The notes beneath the pieces were generated by a model. The model was not told the DNA's origin. It did not search any database and saw nothing but the letters and a program-made list of their open reading frames with translations. 64,000 nucleotides of DNA, from positions 114,461 through 178,460 of the forward strand of contig CAJQUW010001803.1 in assembly GCA_907163375.1 (NCBI GenBank), read 5' to 3'. Positions 19,922-31,214 of this stretch are shown piece after piece. The position numbers and the translations under genes were made by a program. Position 1 is the stretch's first letter. Every line of letters starts with the position of its first letter. Source of the DNA: Prostheceraeus crozeri (Eukaryota > Platyhelminthes > Polycladida > Euryleptidae).

Positions 19922-21512
19922 GTAAGCACAACATTTATTTAATCTTTTTTATTCATTATTGTTGATTCTTTTAAGAAAATTTACTATGTAATGGGCAGGC
20001 CCTGGGGCTTGTTTCATAAAAAAACGCAGTCTGATATATGTCACATTAATTTTAAGTAGTGAATAGAGAAATTCGGTCTTTTATCTACATCAAGAACCGG
20101 TTTTTTTATTAATAAGTACTTGAATTGGCTTGTGAAAACATTCACTTGTGAATACATTATTTTTTTTATTATAGTTTGTCAGCTGAGGGTAATTCCGTCC
20201 CCATGACATCAGGGACTCATTCACTGTTTCGTCAGCACTATTATGACGCAGTGTTGGCGTTGCCGTAGATCTGTGTGCGTTGTAGTCATGCATACACGCC
20301 TGTCGATAGAAAAGCGCAAGGACTTGACTTGAAACGCGTCATAGTGAACAGCGGGTTTTACACCGCTAGCAGGAAAGCAAGTGTATGCAACACTCGTTCG
20401 CCGCATTCAGCGCTTAGGGAATCACAATGAAAACTTAGCAACCAGCGGAATTCCCTGTTCTAACGCGCGTCTTTTAAATCATAATGTGAGGCCATCAATG
20501 TTAATTTATCGTTGAATGGCTGAAATACGTCGATTCATCACACAATTTTCTGTAAGTTATTCCATAAGTTAAGTATATTACACACATGGCTAAATAAATT
20601 TATGTCAACTTAAGATTTTAGGCGTAGCTTCGCAGCCATTATTATTAATCATTGTTAGTTATTATTTATCCATGCTTTTACAAGAACATTACAACATATT
20701 TTCATGCTGCCGAAGCCTTTAATCATCCTCGGAAGGTTGATAAAAATAACAAGCATTTACTCAAGGTATTCAGATTTGGTGCGTAACTGACATTTCTATA
20801 TGAAACGCAAATGATCCATAGACTCCTTAAAATACATATTTTAATTAGTCACCAACCCTTTGTAATTACTACTTCATTTTAGTTTTATGAAACGCAATTT
20901 TCTATTAGACTGCTTAAAATTCTCTAATACTAATCACTGATTTATATATTTTTTATGAAACGCAATTAGACTGGTTATGGAATTTTTCCAGAAGGAAAAC
21001 AATGATTCCTGAAAAGGACTCTAGTACATTTTTTGATAAGACCTATTTTTACCACCAGATTGTATCCACAAAGATTTACTATTACAGAAAAAATATGTGA
21101 TGTATTTCTGAAAGCGAAACGCGTAGTGGGAAACTGATGGGCTGTGATTTTGTTTTATTGGAAAATGGGCAGTCTTTCCGGGTTTCACTCAATTGTAAAG
21201 GCAGGAAGTCTGCAGCCTCAGCCCCAGCAGTTCGGAACCTTTGTTAAAATGAACATCACTAACAATATCCACACATTCCAACCCCACACTTATTAGGGGC
21301 GATCACTTTTCATGTGTAATTATCTGTTCAATAGTTAAGGAAATTGAAGAAATTTACATTTTTAGAAAATGGTTTTGGATTCAGGAAATCTGGAAATCGG
21401 CAACATATTTTTATTAATGAACTCGTGTTCAAGTTGCCAATTTCCACTCTACACAAGTAGGCCTATAACATTTGTAAACGGCATATTTTAAAGATTAAAA
21501 ATTGCAAAATAT
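19922..21512. other. CACTA-2 interior, no gene recognised
   Basis: AT-rich, with a short CpG-richer stretch at about 20190-20480. Repeated ATGAAACGCAA words occur near 20800-20960. Nothing coding is supported; it may be intron sequence. Confidence 0.3.
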
Positions 21513-22560
21513 TCGTGCGCCTTTTGGGCCAACTATCTTTCTTCAACCTCACACATATAGAGTTACAGATTACACGGATGGACTTCCAAATTGAGTTGCA
21601 CCATCTCCATACATCTAACTGTCAGGATATAAGCTGATTTGGCAAAGAGCAAACACGTAACTGTTGATCCCAAACGCTTATTTTAGTAGAAATTATGAAA
21701 ACTTAGTTTTCTGCCCTTTTGGGCCAACTGTTTTGCTTCAATCTCACCCATATAGAGTTATAGAATACACAGGTCGACTTCCAAATCGAGTTGCACCATC
21801 TTCAGACATCCAACTGTCAGGATATAGGGCATAAGCTGATTTGGCAAAGTGGAAGTGTTGATCCCAAATGCTTATTTTAGTAGAAATTATGGTACTTGTA
21901 GGTTATATTACCCCCACTCCTTCAAAATCCAATAGATCTAGTTATACTTGTCTGATGGTAATGAAACTTTATGAGCGTTTAGATATTGGTATTTTCTCTC
22001 TACAAACGAAATTTCATTCAATTCGGATAAACAGTTGCTACGCTACAGCCGACAACGTAAAATATGCCCATCCTCTAAAATGACTGTGCATGGTTGACCT
22101 TGATCGTCAACGTACATTCGCTTTGAACGTATGTGACTCATTGCCTCGGGGCAACACACACAATCGCTGCACCTGTCCCATTGTCACTTCGATCATGAAC
22201 TTGCTGACTCTAGCATCGATTTGTAGGAATGAAAAGACCTCTGTCGATTGCTGGGCTCCTCAGTGAGAGATCAGACAATACAGCTTTTGGAATAAGCGTG
22301 TAGTTCTTTCTTGTTTTACGTTGTCGGCTGTAGCGTAGCAACTGTTTATCCGAATTGAATGAAATTTCGTTTGTAGAGAGAAAATACCAATATCTAAACG
22401 CTCATAAAGTTTCATTACCATCAGACAAGTATAACTAGATTTATTGGATTTTGAAGGAGTGGGGGTAATATAACCTACAAGTACCGAAATTATGAAGAAT
22501 GTGGGTTTTCTGGCCTTTTGGGCCAACTGTCTTGCTCCAACCTCAGCCAACCTCAAAAGG
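21513..22560. repeat. 195-bp tandem repeat, 3 copies, split by a foldback element
   Basis: The word CTTTTGGGCCAACT marks the units at 21522, 21717 and, after the inserted element, 22515. The first two copies are 195 bp apart. The third is interrupted at its start by the 595-bp insertion. Confidence 0.8.
21891..22485. mobile_element. 595-bp foldback transposon with 172-bp TIRs and 8-bp TSD
   Basis: Inverted arms 21891-22062 and 22314-22485 are nearly identical and begin GGTACTTGTAGGTTATATTA. The host sequence GAAATTAT is duplicated at 21883-21890 and 22486-22493. The spacer of 251 bp has no ORF. An 8-bp TSD fits hAT, P or Merlin-like superfamilies, but the GGTACTTG terminus is not diagnostic of hAT. 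The arms differ at very few bases, so insertion is recent. Confidence 0.9.
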
Positions 22561-22688
22561 GTTTTGAAGATTCAGTAGGTAACCTGTATAGGCCTATATT
22601 CTAAGATTGTATTGGTTAATGAAAAATCATTGAGTAGTAGGCCTATTAATTGATTTTCACGATTTAAACTGATTCTGGAGATGTCTCA

Positions 22689-23817
22689 ATGTTAGATGAA
22701 GCTAAGGGGGATGCTGCGCTTGAAATAGCGGATTCCGTGACAGTCGACGATCAGGTGGATATGGTTGATCAGGTGATTGTGAAGGAATCAAGCGTTTCGT
22801 CATGCAGTATCTCAATGGACACCTGCTCAGAATCATCGACGGCAAGCAATATGAACATCGATTTCACAGATGAGCTTGAATTGGTTTTTTTTGGTTGATT
22901 TTCCAAAGTTCAAGTCAATTGTTAAATTCAAAAATTACAAAGCCATTGATTTTCAAAATTTTCTATTGTATGCATTTTTACCATTATGTTCCAGTCATCT
23001 TCACAACAGCAATGCTCTTATCATTGCTGTTTTGGTATATGCTATACGTAGAGCTAACAGTCCAGTTATGGATGTGTCAGTAACGAATAATGTTCGTGTT
23101 TTGATCGATTGTTTTTTGTCCCATGTCAACGAATATTTTCCAAAATCATTCATGAAAATGAATGTGCATTTACTTAAGCATTTAGCTTTGCAATTGCAAC
23201 GTTTCGGTCCAGCGTTTTGTATTAATATGTATTGTTTTGAGCGTGGTATTAAAGCATTGAAGCGTATGTTTACCGGAACTGTGAATCATTCCAAACAAGT
23301 AGTAGAGCATTTTCTATTGTTTAAGAATTGCTTGGAAGTTATTCAATCAAATCATCAGTCTGATCTATTAAAGGAAGTCATTAAACTAAAGAAGAGGGAT
23401 AACAAACAAGGATTGATAGATAAACATCGATATTATTATAATGGCATCATGCTTCATTCTAAGAACTATAACCGACGTTTAAATTCACGATCATGTTTCT
23501 GTTTCACCACTGAGAACAAATTTTGTGAGATTGTAGAGTTCGTTAATGATGAAAAAATGTTGGCCAAGTTCTTCAGAGTAAGTATGTCTTTACTGGAACT
23601 GATATCACCAGAAAATGACACTTTTGGAGTGTATGATGTTTTGAAAGCATCCGATTGGCATGATTTTGTCATTATCGATGAAAATGAATTCACTGAGAAA
23701 TTAGTCAATATTGCAGATGTTGTTTGCCGATGTATTCGTTCCACGATTCGATACAAGGGAACTGACGTTTGTCTTATGATTCGTATTTTAGAAGGTGTTG
23801 ATCACTGCCCATTGTGA
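22689..23817 (+). pseudogene. CACTA transposase with deleted catalytic core
   Basis: It opens MLDEAKGDAALEIADSV, an acidic N-terminal stretch of about 65 codons. It then changes frame near 22885 into the C-terminal DUF4218-like region: MKMNVHLLKHLALQLQRFG, MYCFERGIKALKRMF. That region aligns by eye with FNVHQLQHLSACLRNWG and ETNLGILKRCV of the copy at 8.6-10.8 kb. The zinc ribbon and all three catalytic-acid segments are missing, so it cannot transpose by itself. The final 250 codons are still open. A deletion junction is the likely cause of the frame change. Confidence 0.65.
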
Positions 23818-24428
23818 TGTATTTACGAGTAATTTTTAATTAAAGATCATGAACTGAATTTGTTACCACATGTTTTATATCTGATGAATTTATGTAATAT
23901 ATTACGATGATTTATCAGTAAATTTTTCATCTTCACCTTCTCCATGTATTCGTTAGTAAAGTTGGAATAGTCGACCCTTAAATATGACATTACATTTTGC
24001 AGGTTGTAAGCGTGTTGTCACATGAGTATTAAGGTTTTTAATCTCGGGTATTGCCAATTTACGGGACTCTGGATCCTTGGATTCGCCAGCATCTTTTTTT
24101 CAGGCGGTTAGACTGTATTCCGCATTTTTCATTGTTTTCACCGAGATTGGCGCTTGGGATGTATACTTGACGTTTCCCTTTTGTCTAAATAAGCTTAGAT
24201 CCTGACACTTGCATGCATGTAGATAGTTCAACTCAATTAGTATGTCGATCTGAGCATAATAGAACTATACATGGGCAAGTTTGAAGCGATACTGTTGTTG
24301 AAAAATGAAGATTACTTTTATACTGTTTAAATTAATGAATGTAGGGAAATGCGCTATTGAATACTCGTTATTCCAATAGAAAAGTACGTATATTGTTCAC
24401 TCCAACTTTACATTTCTTTTTTACAGCG

Positions 24429-27400
24429 ATGGATCCAGCTTCATTCAAAGAATTTTTATTGTATTTTCCTCACGATAGGGAATTATGTGTACTTCCCCTA
24501 GAAAAAATGATTTTTGACAAATCAAAGGTCATAACTGAAGAAGGGGAATGCGTGTTTGACGCCATCTATGATGACGATATATATAAATGTATCGTTGTTA
24601 TGGTATCTACTGAAGAGATATCGGAGGAAGTACTAGCGAAAGTACGGGAGAGCAAGAAAAAACTGAAATTATCCAGCTTGTTGAAGAAATTCAGTCGTGT
24701 TAAGACGCAAGGGAGACTTAAAGTTCAACCTACCATGGTAAGCAGGAGAGAAGCTTATTACATATATATTCACTGTTAGATACTGCAAGTTTAATACAGC
24801 ATAAACTTATTCCATTAATATCGGTCTGGATACATGATCTGTGTAAATATTGTGTGACTGTGTATTGATCACTCCTACGTTGTATTATGTAAGACTTACT
24901 TTCTGCAGTTATCGACCATATCATTTCCAACTCTCATTAATTATGAATTTTGTTACAGACCATGTTCACAGAATCTTCATCGGATGAAAATATAACTCGG
25001 ATTCCCTCAAAGTGTCTCCCGTCTCAAACAACCAGAGCTCACTCGGATTCCGAATCGAGCGACGAACTCAATAGTGCGGGTAAATATGTTTTTACTCATG
25101 AAATTATTTTTCCCGACTGTCCCGGTACTTAAATCTCAATTTTGTTGTATTATATCCTTAAGATCACTTCAATTCGTCTTCTTTCCAGATTCTAGCCGAG
25201 CAATACCCTTCCATGGAAATGCTAGAAACTCGAGCATCATTGACGGAAAACTCAGTAAGTTGAATTTTGCGTCTTTTGTTTGCTTTCATATAATGACTGA
25301 ATTCACATTAATACTGTATCGGTTATTAAGTCGCTTAACACGCTTCTATCCATACTTTTTTCAATAATTCTCTATTTACCACTAATTTATTCAGGATGTT
25401 ATACTTCACAATGTGGCGCGCTTAATGGGTAAGTTTATATAATTGCATGCGAGTGCGAGTTCTCAGACGTTCGATTGTGATCTTGGGTTGTGTTTAATGA
25501 TGGTTAATTAGTTCAAGCCGAAACCTCAAAGTAATTAGGCTTGCCTAAACATTGGCCGAGCATGAAAAATTCATATCACATTACCTCTTTGTAATCATTC
25601 GGCCTTTTTCTGAATTCTACAATATTCCTCGCATATTCAGCTACGTGTTATGTTTTCTATGGTGATAGCTGGGATGCGGAGTCCTTTCTTTTTTTTAGAC
25701 TCCGACTAGTATGCCGTATGTAGAGTATAAAGCATGTTAAATGTGCATGTCAATGCTTTCGTCATCTGTTTACTTCAATTTAATTTGCTAGAAAATTTCG
25801 CATGCCTTAAATCAATATAATAATCTTGTAAGTTGTTCTGTCTAATTCGATCTCGTTGGGTAGTACTAGCCTATCGAAGTCGTTGTTAACCCGCATGTGT
25901 TCCTGAGGACAAAAGTGTCCTTTGGTAAACTTCGAAGTCCTGCCAAAACTATAATATAACCGAGAGAGGTCTATGCAGGTTGACCGCAAAAAGTGTGCCA
26001 TTCGGTGTACAGTAGGCGTGAATTTCGTATGTAAAGACCGTTCATATGTGTGCGTTCAATGAACAGCTATAGTAGGCCTATCTATTGATATTCTGTAGCT
26101 TACTGATAGTAGAATTACTTTTACCGATGCTTATCTTCCATATGCTATGTATGTGTATTCCTGTTCTTTATGAACAATTTCAGTTACATCAGGCCTTTCA
26201 CACCTCGCAGGCTAACTGCATACATACAATAATATATATCATTATTCGCTTCACCTTTTACAATCGCTAAACACGTGACAAATGATAAAGTAAAAACAGT
26301 TTACAATACTTGATAAAAGTTTCACTGTATCTGTTGGTACTGGTGAAAGGTGGTAACAAACTTTGTCTACATCGAGTTTGGCGATTTCTTTTATTGATGG
26401 TAAACATCTCTCTCAAAGGATGGTATAAGAAGAAGTAGCTACAGAACGCATCAGCTTCACGCAGGATGAGTCTGCAGCTTCTGACAAAGATGGAAAATGC
26501 ACAGAAGAGACCATTATAATTCGAAAAACACGACGTTCGATGGCAATTAACTTACTGGCAATGGGGTTTACACAGCACTGGATAACTGAATAAAATAAGT
26601 GAACTATATACTCGTACTGTGTGTGAAATGTAGGCCTACGTATGTACTCGTAGGCCTACATGTAGGTATAATAAATGTTTTCATCTTCATTTGCTCGTTA
26701 TTCTTGTAAGAAATTATACTCTTAGACTTGGACTGACTTTCATCCTACTAAACAATTTCAGTATTTAACAAAATTCAGTCAGTTTTTAGTTATTTTTGAT
26801 AAAAGGACAAAAGTGTCCTCTTGGATCAAAATCGGTTGTATTTTTACCGATCACATGCGGGTTAAGTGTTCATAGTGTCCATAAGAACGACGAAACAAAA
26901 GTAATGTGCTTTTCATCTATGTTTTCAGAATCCTTGCTCGCTGAAAGTAGACTGCAGACGTCGGAACTAAAAAAGCAATAGGCTTTTGAAACGACTTGCG
27001 GCCAATAAAAAACCTCCGTTCCGCAGGAGGGCAAGAGCTGCATGGTAAGTTTTCAGCCAAATGATAAAATACAATAATACACGCTGCCGTTTATTAACTT
27101 ATTGTCGCTACAAAAATATATTACCGTGGTAGAATAAATAACCGAAAGTTAACATATAATTTACCTAATAAGTCAGGGTAAGATTATGGTATTATGAGCC
27201 GATATCGATTAGTTCACCTATTAATAGCTGAACTAATCGATTGATTTTTCATTTGATTTTTTCATGTCTAAGTGATACATGTAGTACGAGAAAACTTTCA
27301 ACTCGCGCAAAATATTCAGTTTTAAACGGCAGAGTAAATCCTCGAGTAAATAAGGCTAAACGCTGTATGTTTAAACGCATAAATATAAAGCCGCTATTGT

Positions 27401-28329
27401 ATATTTATTGCATATCACCCTTTAAACTATTTCAAATAATGATTTTGGCTCATTGCAGGAACTTCTTGACTACGAAGGCAAACCGTTTTCAACGAAGGAA
27501 CTTCCACATACGACTCCTGCGAGATTCGCGATAGCGCTCCTGAAACGATTGAAGGGGCCATACTACCTCGAAAGGCATTCATTCGAGGAATTTGGGACAA
27601 CAAAAAAAAGAGAAGGCGTCAGAAGAAGACATAGCCGTTTTGAAAAGTAAGTAATAATTTGATACCTAATTAATAGTATTGAATATACATGTAGGACAGC
27701 TTTCTCTATATTAATACTGTTTAATATTCTCTGCTAATTGCTTTGATTCACTTGATTTGTTTTAATATTTTATTTAATGTATTTAACATTTATTGATAGT
27801 ATTATTTGCATGAAAGCAATTTCCCTTGTGAATACCATAATTTTTAGTTGATTTCAAATGATTTGGTAAAGAAGAAATAAGGTTTTCTGTATTTCCCAAT
27901 CTTACGACACTCAAAAATAATGCATTACATCGAAGTAAACATTCCGCCGGTCTGGCCTTATCAATTGATTATGAATTTTGTTGTGTGGAAAGATGATTAA
28001 CTAATTAATTAATTGAAAACTAATTAAAAAAATATAATTCTCTGTGCGTTCATATCGTTGGTTTGGATCGATGCACTTAAGCAGAATATTTTCATATCAG
28101 TATAATCAATAATTCAAGCCACCGAATGCGAAGCCCTAATACTTGTAGAATGTTTGACAAGTAAAATGTCTTGAGTTTAATAGTCTCGTGTGCATTGTTA
28201 TACCAGATTTTCTCATTCTTTTCAGGTGCATTATCAAATGTATGGCAGTGTTATGATTGGGGTGCCGTGAAAGCAGGACAGGCTGGTAGAGACTGCAAAA
28301 GACGCCGACTAAGTGGTGATAACGAATAA
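24429..28329 (+). pseudogene. CACTA-2 accessory gene, coiled coil and BEN-like domain, decayed
   Basis: Candidate exons: 24429-24737, 24959-25079, 25189-25254, 25395-25428, 26929-27044, 27459-27646, 28226-28329, all GT-AG. Exon 1 (MDPASFKEFLLYFPHDRELC ... VFDAIYDDDIYKCIVVMVS) has the form of the N-terminal module of BEN-domain accessory proteins. Exons 3-5 make a strong coiled coil (ILAEQYPSMEMLETRAS, VARLMESLLAESRLQTSELK). Exon 6 (TPARFAIALLKRLKGPYYLE) is BEN-like. Exon 7 ends RRRLSGDNE. Decay: exon 2 to 3 and exon 6 to 7 phases disagree, and exon 5 has in-frame TAG and TAA while another frame reads NRLLKRLAANKKPPF. Same order as the cassette at 5-11 kb. Confidence 0.5.
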
Positions 28330-28706
28330 TGTAATTTTTGATAATATATTTAGTATACAATTGGTTTTTCTTCATTATTTTTGGGTCCTTCAATAAGATG
28401 TATACGAAGTGTAATAATAATATCGTAATTATGGGTACCGGTGTACTCAGTAGGGTTAGTACAAACCGAGCTACGATTCGAGCGCTAACAAAAAAAATCT
28501 TGTTCATCCTTACCAAGATCTTGGTGAATGCTTGACGCGTCTTGGTAAGATCTTGGTGAATGCTTGGTCCTTCTTTGTGAATGCTTGGCGCTTCTTGGTA
28601 AGATCTTGGTTGATAGAACCAAGATCTTACTAAGATTTTGTGTGTTCTTGGCATGATCTTGGTGACCAAGATCTTGCCAAGATTAGACCAAGACTGTCGA
28701 CTAGTG

Positions 28707-29300
28707 TCGTGCACATTCTTTCAATATAACCGATGATAGGTATTTCACCGCAGTTGACTCTGTAAAAATCCTTGGTGTAATTTCTTCGAAGTCATTGAGC
28801 TGGTCTTTGCAGTTTTCCAGCACCTTAACGCGTGCATCTAGTCGGCTCCATATCATTCGCTGTTTAAAGAATATTGTTACATAAAAAGAACTTTCTCAGG
28901 TCTATCATGCTTTAATAACATCATTACTTGCGTATGCAACTCCTGTTTGTGGCCATGTTCCCCCATGTTTATTAGAAAAATTTGAGTGCTTTCAGAGAAG
29001 GGCTCATAAACTGATTTACGGCAAAGGATGCCCTTTTTGCGTGTTTTCCACCGACTGCAGAGCGTTTTACAGAAGCCGAACTGAATTTTATCAAATGTTG
29101 TGAAAGTAACTCATCTGAAACGTTTCTTGCCGAGCATCGTCTTCCTCGAACTGGACACTTTTGTATTCCTGTGTGCACTTCTTCGAGGCGTTTGAATTCA
29201 TTTTTCCTTGGTTCTGCCAACAATTTAATGATTGTCTATATAATGAACGGTTACTTACTTTGCTTGTACCCTTTCGACTTTCATTTATTTGAAATATACA
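28707..29300 (+). pseudogene. LINE remnant, right piece (CR1/Jockey-like C terminus)
   Basis: It continues the frame begun at 19087: VDSVKILGVISSKSLSWSLQ, then RASSRLHIIRCLKN, then QVYHALITSLLAYATPVCGH and EKFECFQRRAHKLIYGK. These are the LGV.ISS.LSW and L..CFQRRA..LI blocks typical of the C-terminal part of CR1/Jockey-type ORF2. One in-frame TAA follows LKNIVT and more lie near 29100. The right border is at a TTCGTTGACCCACTTCCAAC word near 29310, shared with the repeat at 56.7 kb. Confidence 0.65.
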
Positions 29301-29950
29301 CATCTCTACTCCAAGTTTCGTTGACCCACTTCCAACTCTGCTGCGGGGTCCGCCAACCAGGGAATGCAGGAAATTGAAGGACCCGATATGTAAAGCTGGT
29401 TGGTTTTCCTGCTGACGAACCTAAAATGTGACTCAGTGGTGACGAAATGTGTGTTTGACAATATGTAATGTTCGTTCGCCCATTGTTTTATGACAACCTT
29501 CAATTTGTGTGTTTTGATAGAAAAAACTTTTGACTTTGCCTGGTTTGCCTGTGGGAGCACTCATCAGTCCTGTTAAGGACTACCTATAATTATGTGATGA
29601 TGTAGGCATGTGAAATATTTGTTTATATTATCTTGCAATGTTACACATCATCTGGAATTATGTGAAGCCTTTACAATGAAAATAAACTGTCATGTACGAA
29701 TAAATTCGCTTTCTATGCATCTCCTTATAGTCTTTCTGGAACAGTTTATTAAAACATCATTGATAGTTCGATAGCTCGGAATAGATAAAAATTAATTGAT
29801 CAAGTGGGAAAACTAGTTAATAAATATTCGGAAAGCTAGGCACTGAATCCTTTCCAAAAGCAAAATATTCTGTATCTAAAGTCTACTTCTGTAATAAAAT
29901 TAGTAGTGCAGTCTCACAAGCGACATTGTACATGGCTATGCAATTTGCTA
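29300..29950. other. no gene recognised
   Basis: It contains possible LINE 3' tail sequence to about 29710 (AATAAA words) and AT-rich DNA up to the TTAA at 29951. Confidence 0.35.
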
Positions 29951-30664
29951 TTAACCCTCAGATACCTCAGCTTTTTCACACCCTCTGAGACCTGAGGGGG
30001 GTCCAGTGGACCCCTTTAACATATTCTTAGTTTACCTACTTAAATCGATATCAAAGCATTAGGAAAGTTGATTCTCCCACCAATGCCCACCGAGCAAGGG
30101 GAGCTCTGTAGGATATCCGCATCTTAACCGTTTCTAAGACTGAATGGAACCATCCGCGGATTGAACGGCGTTTTTTCGTACAAAATTTAACCGCAGAGGA
30201 TGTACCTTAGGTATCCTTCTGATGTCTGTGGATAACACTATGAGATCCGACGGATACCTGCGGACTACCACGGTGTAGCGTCCGTTATCAGCGGATCACC
30301 GTAATACACCTCCTTGCTGTTCGGTGATATCAGACGGCTATCAACGAAGGATACTAATCGCTGCAGAGTACCGGTAGATATTCATAACCAAGATAACAGG
30401 ATATCGAATAAATAATCGCGGTGCAAGGGCCACTATCTATATGTACCTTTCGGAATCAATTGTTGAATACATCCGGATAAGCACTGATGAGTACTGTTTT
30501 TTGTGTTAAGTCTATTTCTTAGTGACATGTCCTCAAAATAAAAATCGATTGCTACTTCACAACGAAATTGTCCTTAAAGCAGGATGGAAAATAATATCAT
30601 GCAAATGCGAAGATTTAATTTGAGAAAAATTGAATAACAGAAATCTAAACAGTTATGATAATAA

Positions 30665-31020
30665 CAAAAGTTGAGGGTTCTGAGTACCAGTAATAAAACT
30701 AATCATGCATCTCAGGTGTCCAATATAAAAACAATTACGTCAGCCTGATTTAACAGAGAAACGAGTCGTTTAACAATTATATTGAAAGTTGAGGGTTCTG
30801 AGTACCAGTAACAAAACTATACTTGCAGTTGAAGTGTACAGTAAAATAAACAATTACGTCAGCGTGATTTTGCAGAGAAACGAGTCGCTTAACAATCATA
30901 TCAACAAAAGTTGAGGGTTTGCAGTACCAGTAATAAAACTAAACATGCATCTCAGATGTACAAAATGAAGACAATTACGTAAACCTGATTTTCCAGAGAA
31001 AATCAGTCACTTGATCAACA
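30665..31020. repeat. about 120-bp tandem repeat, 3 copies
   Basis: Units begin AAAGTTGAGGGTT and contain AGTACCAGTAA and AACAATTACGT. Copies start near 30668, 30787 and 30909. They lie just past the stop of the accessory gene. Confidence 0.8.
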
Positions 31021-31214
31021 TACTCATCGTAGTTAATGCGTTAAATAAAATAAAATTTACTAAAGTAGAATCACAGTTGTAACTGTCACAGTCACGAGTG
31101 CACCAAAACTGAACTAGAAGAATTCTGGAAGAAATATGACGATCTGTAGCAAGTTGCTAAAAGTTAGAATAATAGCCAAGGCCCGATTTCACTTAAGACA
31201 CCGGAAAATTCTGT

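Larger units (their letters stand above)
19149..28706 (+). mobile_element. CACTA/EnSpm-type DNA transposon, non-autonomous, 9.6 kb
   Basis: The right end, read inward, begins CACTAGTCGACAGTCTTGG; the left begins CGCTAGTCGACCAATCTTGG. These are diverged TIRs of the CACTA type. Both ends carry many copies of CCAAGATCTTG-type subterminal repeats (19149-19275 and 28500-28706). The flanking dinucleotide TC is repeated at 19147-19148 and 28707-28708. The interior holds a transposase with its catalytic core deleted and a decayed accessory gene, both on the plus strand. Removing the element joins two halves of one LINE, which confirms the borders. Confidence 0.8.

Noticed and set aside
22889-23083. 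62-codon ORF overlapping the transposase remnant
   Set aside because: A shadow frame of the DUF4218-like region.
28136-28714. 192-codon minus-strand ORF rich in SYQEAP/KTRQAF words
   Set aside because: It translates the CACTA subterminal repeats (CCAAGATCTTG type).
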